A stretch of DNA of 14,850 nt, taken from NCBI GenBank assembly GCA_964651495.1, contig CAZYWP010000079.1, forward strand, positions 1 to 14,850, read 5' to 3'. The translations under genes and the position numbers were made by a program. The notes beneath the pieces were generated by a model. The model made no database searches, had not been told where the DNA came from, and saw only the letters and a list, made by a program, of their open reading frames with translations. Shown piece after piece: positions 7,087-14,246 of the stretch. How positions within the stretch are numbered: position 1 is the first letter of the stretch; the number at the start of each line of letters is the position of its first letter. This stretch comes from CAZNVB01 sp964651495. GTDB lineage: Bacteria; Acidobacteriota; Aminicenantia; Aminicenantales; UBA8522.

Positions 7087-8064
7087 TCAGAGGCTAAGGG
7101 GGTCGGGCTTGATAATCTTGATATAGCTTTTGCCTTTGAGGTCTTTCAGAAACACATCCAGTTTTTTTCTCTTTTTTTCCTGGTAGATCTTTTCTTCGAT
7201 CGTTTTCTTGACTTCCTCAAAGGTCAGGAGACGGCTCTCCTTTTTTTCCTCGAGCTTCAACAGATACCAGCCGTTTTTGGCCTGAACCCAGGGAGCGATC
7301 TCTCCCGGCTTCAGTTTGACTACCGCCTCCTCCAGGGTTTTATCCAGCTGCCCCTTCTTGATGGTCCCGAGATCCCCCTGGTTCTCCCGGAGAGGGCTGT
7401 CTGAGGACTCGCCGGCCACGGCGGCGAAATCCCCGCCGGCGGCGACTTTGTCGCTGATTTCCTTTCTTTTCGCCTCGAGCTCCTCCTCGCTCCCGCCCTC
7501 CAGGGAGAGGTAAGCAGCCCGCAGCTTGTAATCCTCAGGGTCGATGAATTCCGCCTGATGGGCCCTGTAATAATTGACGATCTCGGACTCATCCAGGACG
7601 ATGCCCCGGTCGACCTCGGTGAAGACCACCGCCTGCCGCAGCAGATTATCCTCGATCCCCTTGATGAATTCTTCGTAACTCATCCCCTGGCGGCGGAGCT
7701 CCTCCCGCAACTGGGCGTCCGATTCGATATTGTTCTCCTTGCGGATGGACTCGACGGTGTTTTTAACCTGCTCGTTGACGTTGAGCTGTTTCTGCTTGGC
7801 CAGCTGAAGCAGGAGCACGTCCATGACCATGCTGTCCATGATCCCTTCTTTGGCTCTGGCATACTGCTTGTCAAACTCCTCCCCCTGCAGCTGCGCCCGC
7901 AGCATCTGATACAGGGAATCATGATATTGCCTGTACTGGGAGAGAGTGATGATATCGTCGTTGACGATGGCCACGACTTCTTCGATCACCTGCTGGGAGG
8001 CGAGCCCGAGCGCGGCGAGCAGAATCCACAGCGGGGCAAGAGCGGCAGCTTTCTTTCTCATCAT
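7087..8064 (-). CDS. SurA-like periplasmic chaperone with degenerate parvulin domain
   Basis: SurA-type proteins assist the folding of outer-membrane and periplasmic proteins. This 325-residue protein has a signal peptide (about 1-23), a SurA N-terminal chaperone region starting EEVVAIVNDDIIT (28-40) and running to about 165, a parvulin-like domain (about 175-272, with GDFAAVAGESSDSP and NQGDLGTIKKGQL) and a short basic helical tail. The usual HIL motif reads AAYLSL (H to Tyr185) and the terminal GYH motif reads NGWYLL (H to Tyr267). Prolyl isomerase activity is therefore doubtful and a holdase role is more likely. Its ATGATG start overlaps the TGA of the upstream parvulin gene by 4 bp (8061-8064), with AGGA as ribosome site. 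It is the last gene of the mfd cluster. Confidence 0.9.
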   Translation of the reverse strand: MMRKKAAALAPLWILLAALGLASQQVIEEVVAIVNDDIITLSQYRQYHDSLYQMLRAQLQGEEFDKQYARAKEGIMDSMVMDVLLLQLAKQKQLNVNEQVKNTVESIRKENNIESDAQLREELRRQGMSYEEFIKGIEDNLLRQAVVFTEVDRGIVLDESEIVNYYRAHQAEFIDPEDYKLRAAYLSLEGGSEEELEAKRKEISDKVAAGGDFAAVAGESSDSPLRENQGDLGTIKKGQLDKTLEEAVVKLKPGEIAPWVQAKNGWYLLKLEEKKESRLLTFEEVKKTIEEKIYQEKKRKKLDVFLKDLKGKSYIKIIKPDPLSL

Positions 8065-9023
8065 TTCGTCCTATTATACAGAAAAGGCAGATTCTCGGGA
8101 AAAATCGCCCAGTCGAAGCGTCCCTCCAGCTCTTGGAGATGGCGGGCCACGGCGGCCTGAGACTTGAGGTCGAGAAGTTTGATCTTGATCGACGCGGCGG
8201 CGTCCTCCAGTGACTTCGTCTCCGCCGGGAACTTCTTGTCGACCCGGAAAATATGAAATCCGTATGATGACTCGATGACGGGGCTGACCTCCCCTTCCGG
8301 GAGCAAGAACACAGCCTCGTCCATTTCCGGCGGGAGCTGCCCCCTCTGGAAGACGCCCATCTCCCCTCCCGCCGCCGCCTCCGGTCCGACCGACTCCGAC
8401 CTGGCCAGCTCCCGGAATCCGTCCTCGGAAGCAGACCGGAGCTTCTCCCAGGCTTCGACGGCCTCCTGCTCCGTCCGCAGGAGAACCTGGCTGACCGCCA
8501 CTCGCTCCGGGAGAACAAACTCTTTTTGGTTGCGTTCGTAATAGTCGCGCACTTCCGACTCCTCAACCGTGAGGTTGCGGACGATCCCGCGGGCATACTT
8601 TTCCGCTTTGAGTTGGTCGATCAAAGGAACGGAGTCCGAAGCCAGAAGCGATGCCTTCTCCTCGGCAGACAAAGTCCCCTCTTCCAGCCGGGCGAGATAA
8701 TCCGTTTTATCAGCGGAGGAAATCGTGATTCCCTGCTCCTGGGCCGCCTGGAGGAGGAGCTTCTGGTCGATGAATTCGTCAAACAGGGGCCCCAGGGTCG
8801 AACCATCCAGGCCCTTGGCGCCGGAGCCGATAGCGGCCCGGACATACTGATCAAAATCCTTTAGCTGATATGCGGAATCCGCCACCCGCAGCACAATCCT
8901 CTCACTCCCGGGCTCAGCCTCTCCGGCCGAGGACGAGGCCTGGCGGCGTGAATCCTCGGACCGGCACGCCGCTGCGAACATGACGGCGAGAAAAATAAGT
9001 GCTCCGGCGCGAATCCTGGTCAT
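8061..9023 (-). CDS. PrsA/SurA-type parvulin lipoprotein
   Basis: This 320-residue exported folding factor has a signal MTRIRAG then hydrophobic 8-16, ending FAAAC, so Cys20 is probably lipidated. A SurA-N-like helical region spans about 42-165 (FDEFIDQKLLLQAA at 81-94). A parvulin domain spans about 172-263, with FRELARSESVGPEAAAGGEMG, VFQRGQLPPEMDEAVF and SSYGFHIFRV. The first parvulin His is replaced by Gln179 (VSQVLL), while the last one (His257) is kept. I start it at ATG 9023. A TTG at 9047 would make a 4-bp overlap with mfd, but it lies upstream of the transcription start predicted by the promoter at 9051-9079, and the ATG gives a cleaner signal peptide. Neither start has a convincing Shine-Dalgarno sequence. 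Confidence 0.9.
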   Translation of the reverse strand: MTRIRAGALIFLAVMFAAACRSEDSRRQASSSAGEAEPGSERIVLRVADSAYQLKDFDQYVRAAIGSGAKGLDGSTLGPLFDEFIDQKLLLQAAQEQGITISSADKTDYLARLEEGTLSAEEKASLLASDSVPLIDQLKAEKYARGIVRNLTVEESEVRDYYERNQKEFVLPERVAVSQVLLRTEQEAVEAWEKLRSASEDGFRELARSESVGPEAAAGGEMGVFQRGQLPPEMDEAVFLLPEGEVSPVIESSYGFHIFRVDKKFPAETKSLEDAAASIKIKLLDLKSQAAVARHLQELEGRFDWAIFPENLPFLYNRTK

Positions 9024-9043
9024 TGCGTTTATCTTTTTTAATT

Positions 9044-12000
9044 TCAATTCATTATATTACAATCAGATAACTCCTTCAAGACGGAAACCGTTTCGTCCAT
9101 GAGCACCGCTTCCTGGTCCACGCGGAGCGGCAGGCTGAGCACGCCCTGAGGAGTCAGAGAGCCTCCATATTTTTTGATCACCCGGGTCAACCCGCCCAGG
9201 TCGGCCAGGCTGGCGGGGGAAAATTTGAGCACCAGCCGGCCGCCGATGCGGTCGATGGCGGCGACCCGGATCTTCTGGGCGAGGTGCTTGACGGCGCCGT
9301 AGCGCAGCAGGTTCTCCACACTGCCGGGCACGGGCCCGTAGCGGTCCTGGACTTCTTCCCGGATTTTCTCGATCTCAGCCACGTTTTCGACGGAAGAAAT
9401 GCGCTTGTACAGGTTGAGCCGCAGGTTGATCTGGGGCAGGTACTCCTCTGGGATGCGGATGTCCACGCGCAGGTTGATCTCGCACTTCGCCTCCTCCACC
9501 TTTTCTCCCTTGAGCTCCCGGATGGTCTGGTCGAGCAGCTCCATGAAATAGTCGAACCCCACGGCGGCCATGTATCCGTGCTGCTGGGAGCCGAGGAGGT
9601 TCCCGGCGCCCCGGATCTCCAGGTCCCTGGCGGCCAGCCGGAATCCCGACCCCAACTGGCTGAATTCCTTGAGGGCCTTGAGCCGCTCCTTGGCCAAGGG
9701 CGTCAGTTCCGTATATGGGGGAGCCAGGAAATACGCATAGGCCTGGCGGGAAGATCGTCCAACGCGGCCGCGGAGCTGATAGAGCTGGGAAAGCCCGAAC
9801 TGGTCGGCCCGGTCCACGATGAGCGTGTTGACGAGCGGGATGTCGATCCCGTTTTCAATGATGGTCGTGGAAATCAGGACGCTGAATTTCCCGCTGATGA
9901 AGTCGATCATCCTCTTCTCGATGGCCGCGCCGGGCATTTTCCCATGGATGAACACGACCCTGGCCTGGGGAGCGAGTTCTTCCACCATACCGGCTACGGC
10001 TTCGATGTCCTCGATCTTGTTGTGAATGTAATAGACCTGCCCCCCGCGGCCGAGCTCCTGTCTGATCGCCGCGGCGATGAGCTTGGGGTGGAAAGGGGTG
10101 ACCACGGTGTGGATCGCCAACCGGTCCTTGGGAGGCGTCTCGATCAGGCTGATGTCCCTCAGGCCCGACACCGACAGGTTGAGCGTCCGGGGGATGGGCG
10201 TCGCCGTCAGGGTGATGACATCGATGTTGGCCCGCATCTGCTTGATCTTTTCCTTGTGATTGACCCCGAAGCGCTGCTCTTCATCGACGACGAGGAGTCC
10301 GAGGTCGTGAAATTCCACGTCCCGGGAGAGGAGACGATGGGTCCCGATGACGATATCCACCTGGCCCGCCTTGAGGCCGGCGACGATCTTTTGCTGCTGG
10401 CTCCTCGACTGCAGCCGGGTGAGCCCTTCGATCTGAACCGGGAAGAGGACCATCCTGTTGCGAAAGGTCTTGAGGTGCTGGCTGGCCAGGACCGTGGTCG
10501 GGCAAAGAACCGCAACCTGCTTGCCGTCCATGACGGCCTTGAAGGCGGCCCGCATGCCCACCTCGGTCTTGCCGTAGCCGACATCCCCGCAGACCAGGCG
10601 GTCCATCGGGGAAACGGATTCCATGTCCCGCTTGATTTCCTTGATCACCCGCAGCTGGTCCTCGGTTTCTTCGAACTCGAACGTCCGTTCGAATTCGGAT
10701 TCCCAGGCGCCCTCCGGGCTGAACCCAAAGCCCTGGATGGCCTTTCTTCGGGCATAAAGCTCCAACAGCTCGCGGGCCATCTTCTCGATGGCCTTCTTGG
10801 TCCGTTCCTTGGTCTTCGGCCAGGCCGGCCCGCCGAGCTTATCGAGAGGAGGCAAGGTTGTCCCGACGCGGGAATATTTCTGCACCAGGTTCAGGTCTTC
10901 GACGGGGACGAAGAGCTTGTCCTCGTCCTGGTAGGTGATCTCGATGAACTCCCGGCCGTGCCCGTCCACATCGAGCTTGACCAGCCCGCGGAAGACGCCG
11001 ATGCCGTAATCCGTGTGGACGACATAATCTGCCTCTCTGAGGTCCTGGAAGTGGGAGACGAAGGCGCGGCGCGCCGGCCGGCTGACCAGGACTTTTTCCT
11101 CGGTGAAAATGTCCTTCTCCGAAAAATAGACGATTTTTTCCGCCGGATAACTGAACCCCCGCTCCAGGTTGCCCGTCAGGAGGAGGATCTCTCCGGATTT
11201 GGGCTGGGCAAAGGGGCTGATCTCGTCACGCGCCCTGATCGCATTCTGGGCCAGCAGGACGCCGACCTTGTGCCGGATGGCCGCGTTGGCCAGAAAAATC
11301 GAGCAGCGCTCCCGTTCCCTCTGCAGCCTCTTCATGGACTGAAGAAAGAAGGGGATCTTGTTCTCGAACCGGGGGACGGACTGGAAGAGAAAATGATGCT
11401 GCGCCCCGTCCGGCGGAGAATACAGGTCGCCGACCTGGAGGGCCTCCCGGCGGACTTTCGTCCACGGCGCGGGCGGAAAGACGTCCTCGGGAGGAAGATG
11501 GAAGTCCTTGTTTTTTTGCCGCTCTTTGAACTGGCTCTCCAGGCCCTGCCGCGATTCGTCCCACTCCCGGTCCACTTCTTCCGGATCGCTGATGACGAAG
11601 AGCGCGTCTCCCAGATAGTGAGTGAAGGGCACAAAATGGGCCCGCTCGAGCAGGGCAAGATAAAAGAAGGAGGGAAACACATCTCCTTTTTTCAGCGAAG
11701 CGAGCTTCTCTTTCAGGTCTCGGCCGGGGGCATCCTTGACCTCCGCGGCAGCGCGTTCCCACTCTTCAAAAAACCGGTTGGAAGCGGGAAACTCCCGCAG
11801 TGAAGGGACCACCAGACGGGAAGACCTCGCCTGGGACCGCTGCGTCGAAGGGTCGAACTCCCGCAGCGAGGCGATGTCGTCGCCGCTGAACTCCACCCGG
11901 TAGGGAAAATTCCCCCAGGGCGAATAGATATCGACGATCCCTCCCCGCCAGGCATATTCTCCCGGAGAGGAAACGAGGTCTTCTTTGGAGTAGCCATACT

Positions 12001-12481
12001 CAGCCAGAACCTGGAGGAGCCGGTCGCGTTCGAGCGACCCACCGGGTTCGATCTCGAGGAAGGCTTTCCCCAGGTCATCCGGACCCGGGAACGGCTTGAG
12101 CAGCCCGAAGAGGTTCGTCAGGACGAGGGAAGGCCCCCCGCGGGTGAGTCGATAAAAAAATCTCATCCGCGAGGATACAGCGTCCAGAGAGGGGAATATC
12201 TCCTCGTAAGGGCTTTCCGAAAGGGGCGGGAGGCCGAGCACGTCCAGGGGCGCGGAGAAGGCGGAAAGGAAAAACCGGACCTGGCCCTCAAGCCGGGAAA
12301 GCGGCCGCGCGGCGGGCTGAACGAAGACCACCTTTTGCTTGGCGCGGCGGGCCAGGCAGCTGAGAAAATATGGGAGCGCCGGCTCGTTGACGCCCGTCAC
12401 CCGGAGGCTTTTTTTCCCCAGCCGGACATCCTCGAGAAGCCGCTGGAACGCTTCGGTTTTTTCCAGAAAGTCGAGACTCAT
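9044..12481 (-). CDS. mfd: Transcription-repair coupling factor Mfd
   Basis: Mfd removes RNA polymerase stalled at DNA lesions and recruits UvrA for nucleotide-excision repair. The 1145-residue length matches the family (about 1150). Order of domains: UvrB-homology N-terminal module (about 1-330), linker domain, RNA-polymerase-interacting CarD-like domain (about 480-550, DYVVHTDYGIGVFRGL), RecG-like SF2 translocase (about 600-960) and C-terminal TRCF domain (about 990-1110). The motor motifs are intact: Walker A GDVGYGKTE (about 630-640), DEEQRFG (about 731), TATPIPRTL and QLRGRVGRS. The translocation motif region QLGSGFRLAARDLEIRGAGNLLG is also present. The start ATG 12481 lacks a Shine-Dalgarno sequence (leader ends CTTGCCACC) and sits 14 bases from a TATAAT. 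Two parvulin genes follow in the same direction. Confidence 0.98.
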   Translation of the reverse strand: MSLDFLEKTEAFQRLLEDVRLGKKSLRVTGVNEPALPYFLSCLARRAKQKVVFVQPAARPLSRLEGQVRFFLSAFSAPLDVLGLPPLSESPYEEIFPSLDAVSSRMRFFYRLTRGGPSLVLTNLFGLLKPFPGPDDLGKAFLEIEPGGSLERDRLLQVLAEYGYSKEDLVSSPGEYAWRGGIVDIYSPWGNFPYRVEFSGDDIASLREFDPSTQRSQARSSRLVVPSLREFPASNRFFEEWERAAAEVKDAPGRDLKEKLASLKKGDVFPSFFYLALLERAHFVPFTHYLGDALFVISDPEEVDREWDESRQGLESQFKERQKNKDFHLPPEDVFPPAPWTKVRREALQVGDLYSPPDGAQHHFLFQSVPRFENKIPFFLQSMKRLQRERERCSIFLANAAIRHKVGVLLAQNAIRARDEISPFAQPKSGEILLLTGNLERGFSYPAEKIVYFSEKDIFTEEKVLVSRPARRAFVSHFQDLREADYVVHTDYGIGVFRGLVKLDVDGHGREFIEITYQDEDKLFVPVEDLNLVQKYSRVGTTLPPLDKLGGPAWPKTKERTKKAIEKMARELLELYARRKAIQGFGFSPEGAWESEFERTFEFEETEDQLRVIKEIKRDMESVSPMDRLVCGDVGYGKTEVGMRAAFKAVMDGKQVAVLCPTTVLASQHLKTFRNRMVLFPVQIEGLTRLQSRSQQQKIVAGLKAGQVDIVIGTHRLLSRDVEFHDLGLLVVDEEQRFGVNHKEKIKQMRANIDVITLTATPIPRTLNLSVSGLRDISLIETPPKDRLAIHTVVTPFHPKLIAAAIRQELGRGGQVYYIHNKIEDIEAVAGMVEELAPQARVVFIHGKMPGAAIEKRMIDFISGKFSVLISTTIIENGIDIPLVNTLIVDRADQFGLSQLYQLRGRVGRSSRQAYAYFLAPPYTELTPLAKERLKALKEFSQLGSGFRLAARDLEIRGAGNLLGSQQHGYMAAVGFDYFMELLDQTIRELKGEKVEEAKCEINLRVDIRIPEEYLPQINLRLNLYKRISSVENVAEIEKIREEVQDRYGPVPGSVENLLRYGAVKHLAQKIRVAAIDRIGGRLVLKFSPASLADLGGLTRVIKKYGGSLTPQGVLSLPLRVDQEAVLMDETVSVLKELSDCNIMN
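9051..9079 (-). promoter_or_regulatory. Internal promoter in the 3' end of mfd for the parvulin genes
   Basis: On the minus strand TTGAAG (9079-9074), 17 bases, then a perfect TATAAT (9056-9051). It overlaps the last codons of mfd, where the local sequence turns AT-rich. The predicted start near 9044 leaves a leader of about 20 nt before ATG 9023. This would allow the two folding proteins to be made independently of mfd. Confidence 0.6.
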
Positions 12482-12495
12482 GGTGGCAAGTTTCT

Positions 12496-12501
12496 ATTAT
12501 A
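12496..12501 (-). promoter_or_regulatory. Candidate -10 box for mfd
   Basis: A perfect TATAAT on the minus strand, 14 bases before the mfd ATG, in AT-rich non-coding DNA. No good -35 box is found at 16-18 bases; the best 17-base match is GTCTTC. If used, transcription would start about 8 bases before the ATG, giving a nearly leaderless mRNA, which would fit the missing ribosome site. Confidence 0.35.
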
Positions 12502-12641
12502 CAATGTCCTCAACGATGGAAGACATTTTTTTGGTTTTTGAAGATAGCCCAAATCGCTATGACAGGAATTACTTAAAAAATCTACTTTCTCCAATCCTCC
12601 GTCTCGATAAAAGGAAGGAGACGAACGAATCATCCACAAAT

Positions 12642-12675
12642 CCTCCTCCCCTGGAGGGAGGAGGTCGGGAGGAGG
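12642..12675. repeat. Hairpin element: one left arm, two identical right arms
   Basis: CCTCCTCCC (12642-12650), a 5-base loop, then its perfect complement GGGAGGAGG (12656-12664), repeated as a second copy at 12667-12675 and followed by GGGTTTT. The left arm can pair with either right arm. It lies in the non-coding stretch between the small orphan gene and mfd. It could be a dispersed intergenic repeat or a weak terminator: on the plus strand a run of four T follows, on the minus strand only three. Confidence 0.55.
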
Positions 12676-12741
12676 GGGTTTTCAAAGTTCGCGGGTGCCC
12701 TGCAGAGCCATGAAAAGTTCAGGTGAGCGTCGCCGGTAAGG

Positions 12742-12984
12742 CTAAAGAAAAGACAGGTCGCTGGAGGGAAGGACATCGGTCTTCCCGGATTCGTCCTTAC
12801 GGATAATGACTTTTTTCCCGCTGACGAGACACTCGAAGAGCTCGAACCTGACTCCCGTCTCTTTGTCCGCGCAGCGCCGCCTGGAAAGGACCCGTTCCAC
12901 CGGGTATTCCCGGCCGCCGGAGATGAGCGCCCGGGGCGTCTCCTCCCCCATGTAACCGGAGTAAAATCGGACTTCGATTTCCAT
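12742..12984 (-). CDS. Small protein of unknown function (resembles DUF6504-type proteins)
   Basis: This 80-residue protein has no signal peptide or membrane segment. The N-terminal pattern VRFYSGYMGEETPRALISGG (5-24) followed by YPVERVLSRRRC recalls short beta-rich proteins that begin with a YSGY...P motif and continue V..VL, a family I associate with DUF6504. The match is from memory and only moderate; the family's usual aromatic W after VL is absent. No function is known to me. The ATG at 12984 is supported by a promoter at 13014-13043, although the ribosome site is weak. A longer overlapping frame on the same strand (12630-13043) has a Ser/Arg/Pro-rich shadow composition and was not chosen. 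Confidence 0.6.
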   Translation of the reverse strand: MEIEVRFYSGYMGEETPRALISGGREYPVERVLSRRRCADKETGVRFELFECLVSGKKVIIRKDESGKTDVLPSSDLSFL

Positions 12985-13013
12985 CGTTGAAGTACCGTCA
13001 GGATTCCAGGAAG

Positions 13014-13043
13014 ATTATATCCAATCACCGGCGGCGCTGACAA
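13014..13043 (-). promoter_or_regulatory. Sigma70-type promoter for the small orphan gene
   Basis: On the minus strand TTGTCA (13043-13038, five of six consensus bases), an 18-base spacer, then a perfect TATAAT (13019-13014). Predicted start near 13007, about 23 nt before ATG 12984. It shows that the orphan gene is transcribed separately from mntA-hepT. Confidence 0.65.
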
Positions 13044-13093
13044 CCCGTGCGAGTCTTCATCAAGACGGTCGGAAGCGCTGAGACGATTGATGG

Positions 13094-13128
13094 AAAAAGA
13101 AAAACCGACCTAATCCCGGACTTGTCGG
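13094..13128 (-). terminator. Weak intrinsic terminator after hepT
   Basis: On the minus strand CCGAC (13128-13124) can pair with GTCGG (13109-13105) across a 14-base loop, followed directly by TTTTTCTTTTT (13104-13094). The stem spans the hepT stop codon (13110-13112). The T tract is strong but the stem is only 5 bp, so efficiency is uncertain. Confidence 0.4.
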
Positions 13129-13562
13129 AGGTAGTTCTGGAGAAATTTCTCGATTTCGACGAGAAACCGTTCTATATCTCCGAGGTCCTTCTGGAGAATG
13201 TCATAGAGTTCGTCCGGCTTTATCTCCCTATAGTAATGGACCATCCGGTTTCGGTAGCCGGCCATCTTCACCAGGGTATCGGCGTATTCCGGCGAGACGA
13301 TTTTCTTCGCTCCCAGCGCCAGGGCGACGTCCTTGTATTCGAGGCTCTTGAATTCATAGCTCTTGGAAAGGATATGGCGGGAGATATCGAACATGGCTTC
13401 AATGGAGCGGCGCAGGAAGCTCTCGGCCGCGGCCGGGTTGCGTTCGTCGGCCAAAAATTCGCCTTTGGACAGCTCCGCCAGCCGGCCGAGTTTTTCCAGA
13501 AACGACCCGATCAGACTCAGGTTTTCTCGAACTCTAGGGATGTTTAATCTCGAAATGACCAT
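13110..13562 (-). CDS. hepT: HepT-type HEPN ribonuclease toxin
   Basis: HepT toxins are HEPN-domain RNases that are silenced by a partner MntA nucleotidyltransferase, which adds AMP to a tyrosine near the active site. This 150-residue, largely helical protein carries the defining RX4HXY motif as R104-NRMV-H109-Y-Y111 (RNRMVHYY); Tyr111 is the expected modification target. The upstream segment ESFLRRSIEAMFDISRHIL (about 47-65) is typical of the family. The start ATG overlaps the end of mntA by 29 bp in another frame, which implies translational coupling; the ribosome site is weak (GAAG abutting the ATG). The active motif is intact, so the system is probably functional. A weak terminator overlaps its stop codon. 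Confidence 0.9.
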   Translation of the reverse strand: MVISRLNIPRVRENLSLIGSFLEKLGRLAELSKGEFLADERNPAAAESFLRRSIEAMFDISRHILSKSYEFKSLEYKDVALALGAKKIVSPEYADTLVKMAGYRNRMVHYYREIKPDELYDILQKDLGDIERFLVEIEKFLQNYLRQVRD

Positions 13563-13983
13563 CTTCGATAGCCTTTACGAAGTCGGATTCAAACATCCGC
13601 CGCTTGACGGCGAGATCGGAGGCGAATTTAACGACGAGGTCTTCATAGTCATCGGCGAACTGCTCATCCTCCGCGTAAAGACGGTAACCACTGATAATTT
13701 CGAACTTGAGAAGGGAATGGACTTCATGAAGGAGGATGACATCGATGTTAAACGGCGCGAAAACTCGCGAAAGTTCGAGGTAGAGATTGCCGTAGCTCTC
13801 GTACATAGTCCCCGAAAACGGAGCGATCAGAAGACCCACGTCCAGGTCGGAGGGCTCCCGCATTTCGTAAGAAGAACCCTCCAGGAATTGTTCCCCTATA
13901 TCTTTCTGTGAGCCGAAAAGATAAGCGAGGAGAACTCCCCGCTTTTTGAATATCGCCTGGAGTTCATCTCTTCGCGTTTTCAC
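13534..13983 (-). CDS. mntA: MntA-type minimal nucleotidyltransferase antitoxin
   Basis: This 149-residue DNA polymerase beta-fold nucleotidyltransferase is expected to AMPylate and so neutralise the HepT encoded just downstream. The metal-binding signature is present: G24-S25 (YLFGSQ), D46-x-D48 (SDLDVGLL) and a third carboxylate D81 (FNIDVILL). Between GS and the first Asp there are 20 residues rather than the usual 10, so the loop is enlarged. The start is GTG at 13983 with AGGG about 11 bases upstream; no in-frame ATG is available near it. It is the first gene of the pair, driven by the promoter at 14053-14082. In this pair the antitoxin precedes the toxin. Confidence 0.88.
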   Translation of the reverse strand: MKTRRDELQAIFKKRGVLLAYLFGSQKDIGEQFLEGSSYEMREPSDLDVGLLIAPFSGTMYESYGNLYLELSRVFAPFNIDVILLHEVHSLLKFEIISGYRLYAEDEQFADDYEDLVVKFASDLAVKRRMFESDFVKAIEDGHFEIKHP

Positions 13984-14031
13984 TTGTTCATTCCCTGAGC
14001 GTCTATCTCGCTGAAGTTTAATCGTAAGGAT

Positions 14032-14047
14032 GGGATGCCCTCATCCC
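14032..14047. promoter_or_regulatory. Palindrome at the mntA-hepT transcription start (possible operator)
   Basis: GGGATG (14032-14037), four bases, CATCCC (14042-14047): a perfect 6-bp inverted repeat. The predicted start site of the mntA promoter is near 14046, so the palindrome covers the first transcribed bases. This position suits an autoregulatory operator or a 5' RNA hairpin. Six base pairs can also occur by chance. Confidence 0.4.
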
Positions 14048-14052
14048 GTTGA

Positions 14053-14082
14053 AACATAGCACTTCAGGCGAGCCTCTGTCAA
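14053..14082 (-). promoter_or_regulatory. Sigma70-type promoter for mntA-hepT
   Basis: On the minus strand a perfect TTGACA (14082-14077), an 18-base spacer and TATGTT (14058-14053). Predicted start about 14046, giving a leader of roughly 62 nt before the GTG at 13983. This is the only perfect -35 box noticed in the window. Confidence 0.7.
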
Positions 14083-14246
14083 TCTATCTGAACGAGCACA
14101 CCTCCCCGGCCCGGCTGGCCGTAAGCTTTTCCTTTTAGGTGATAAGCCAAAATGCTTCAGAGTCCAATTGAACGGCTCTCAAATCAGTCCCCCCAGAAAA
14201 CGGTCGGCGGGAATCACGTGGACGCCGTCTCTCCTCAGTCTAAGGC

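Larger units (their letters stand above)
12482..12741. other. Non-coding gap between mfd and the orphan small gene
   Basis: 260 bp without a credible gene on either strand. The part next to mfd (12482-12600) is AT-rich and carries the candidate -10 box. The middle holds the 12642-12675 hairpin. The part 12680-12741 has ordinary composition and no reading frame with family character. Confidence 0.5.
13984..14246. other. Gap between the toxin-antitoxin pair and the zinc-ribbon/TPR remnant
   Basis: This stretch carries the mntA promoter and palindrome. On the minus strand, 14179-14235 encodes a short tail (residues VHVIPADRFLGGLI, then TGA) that looks like a C-terminal protein fragment. It abuts the stop of the remnant and has no upstream body, so I do not call a gene. 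Nothing else is identified. Confidence 0.4.

Noticed and set aside
7080..7095. Possible bidirectional terminator between convergent genes
   Set aside because: Only a tiny palindrome around TGAC/GTCA and no T tract; not supportable.
8073..8078. TATAAT on the minus strand just before the SurA-like gene
   Set aside because: It lies within the last codons of the parvulin lipoprotein and has no acceptable -35 box at 16-18 bases; the 4-bp gene overlap argues for coupling instead.
9284..11803. Plus-strand open frame of 839 codons
   Set aside because: Antisense of mfd; no recognisable motif and biased composition.
12630..13043. 137-codon minus-strand frame overlapping the small orphan gene
   Set aside because: Ser/Arg/Pro-rich shadow composition; the 80-residue frame has a better placed start and promoter.
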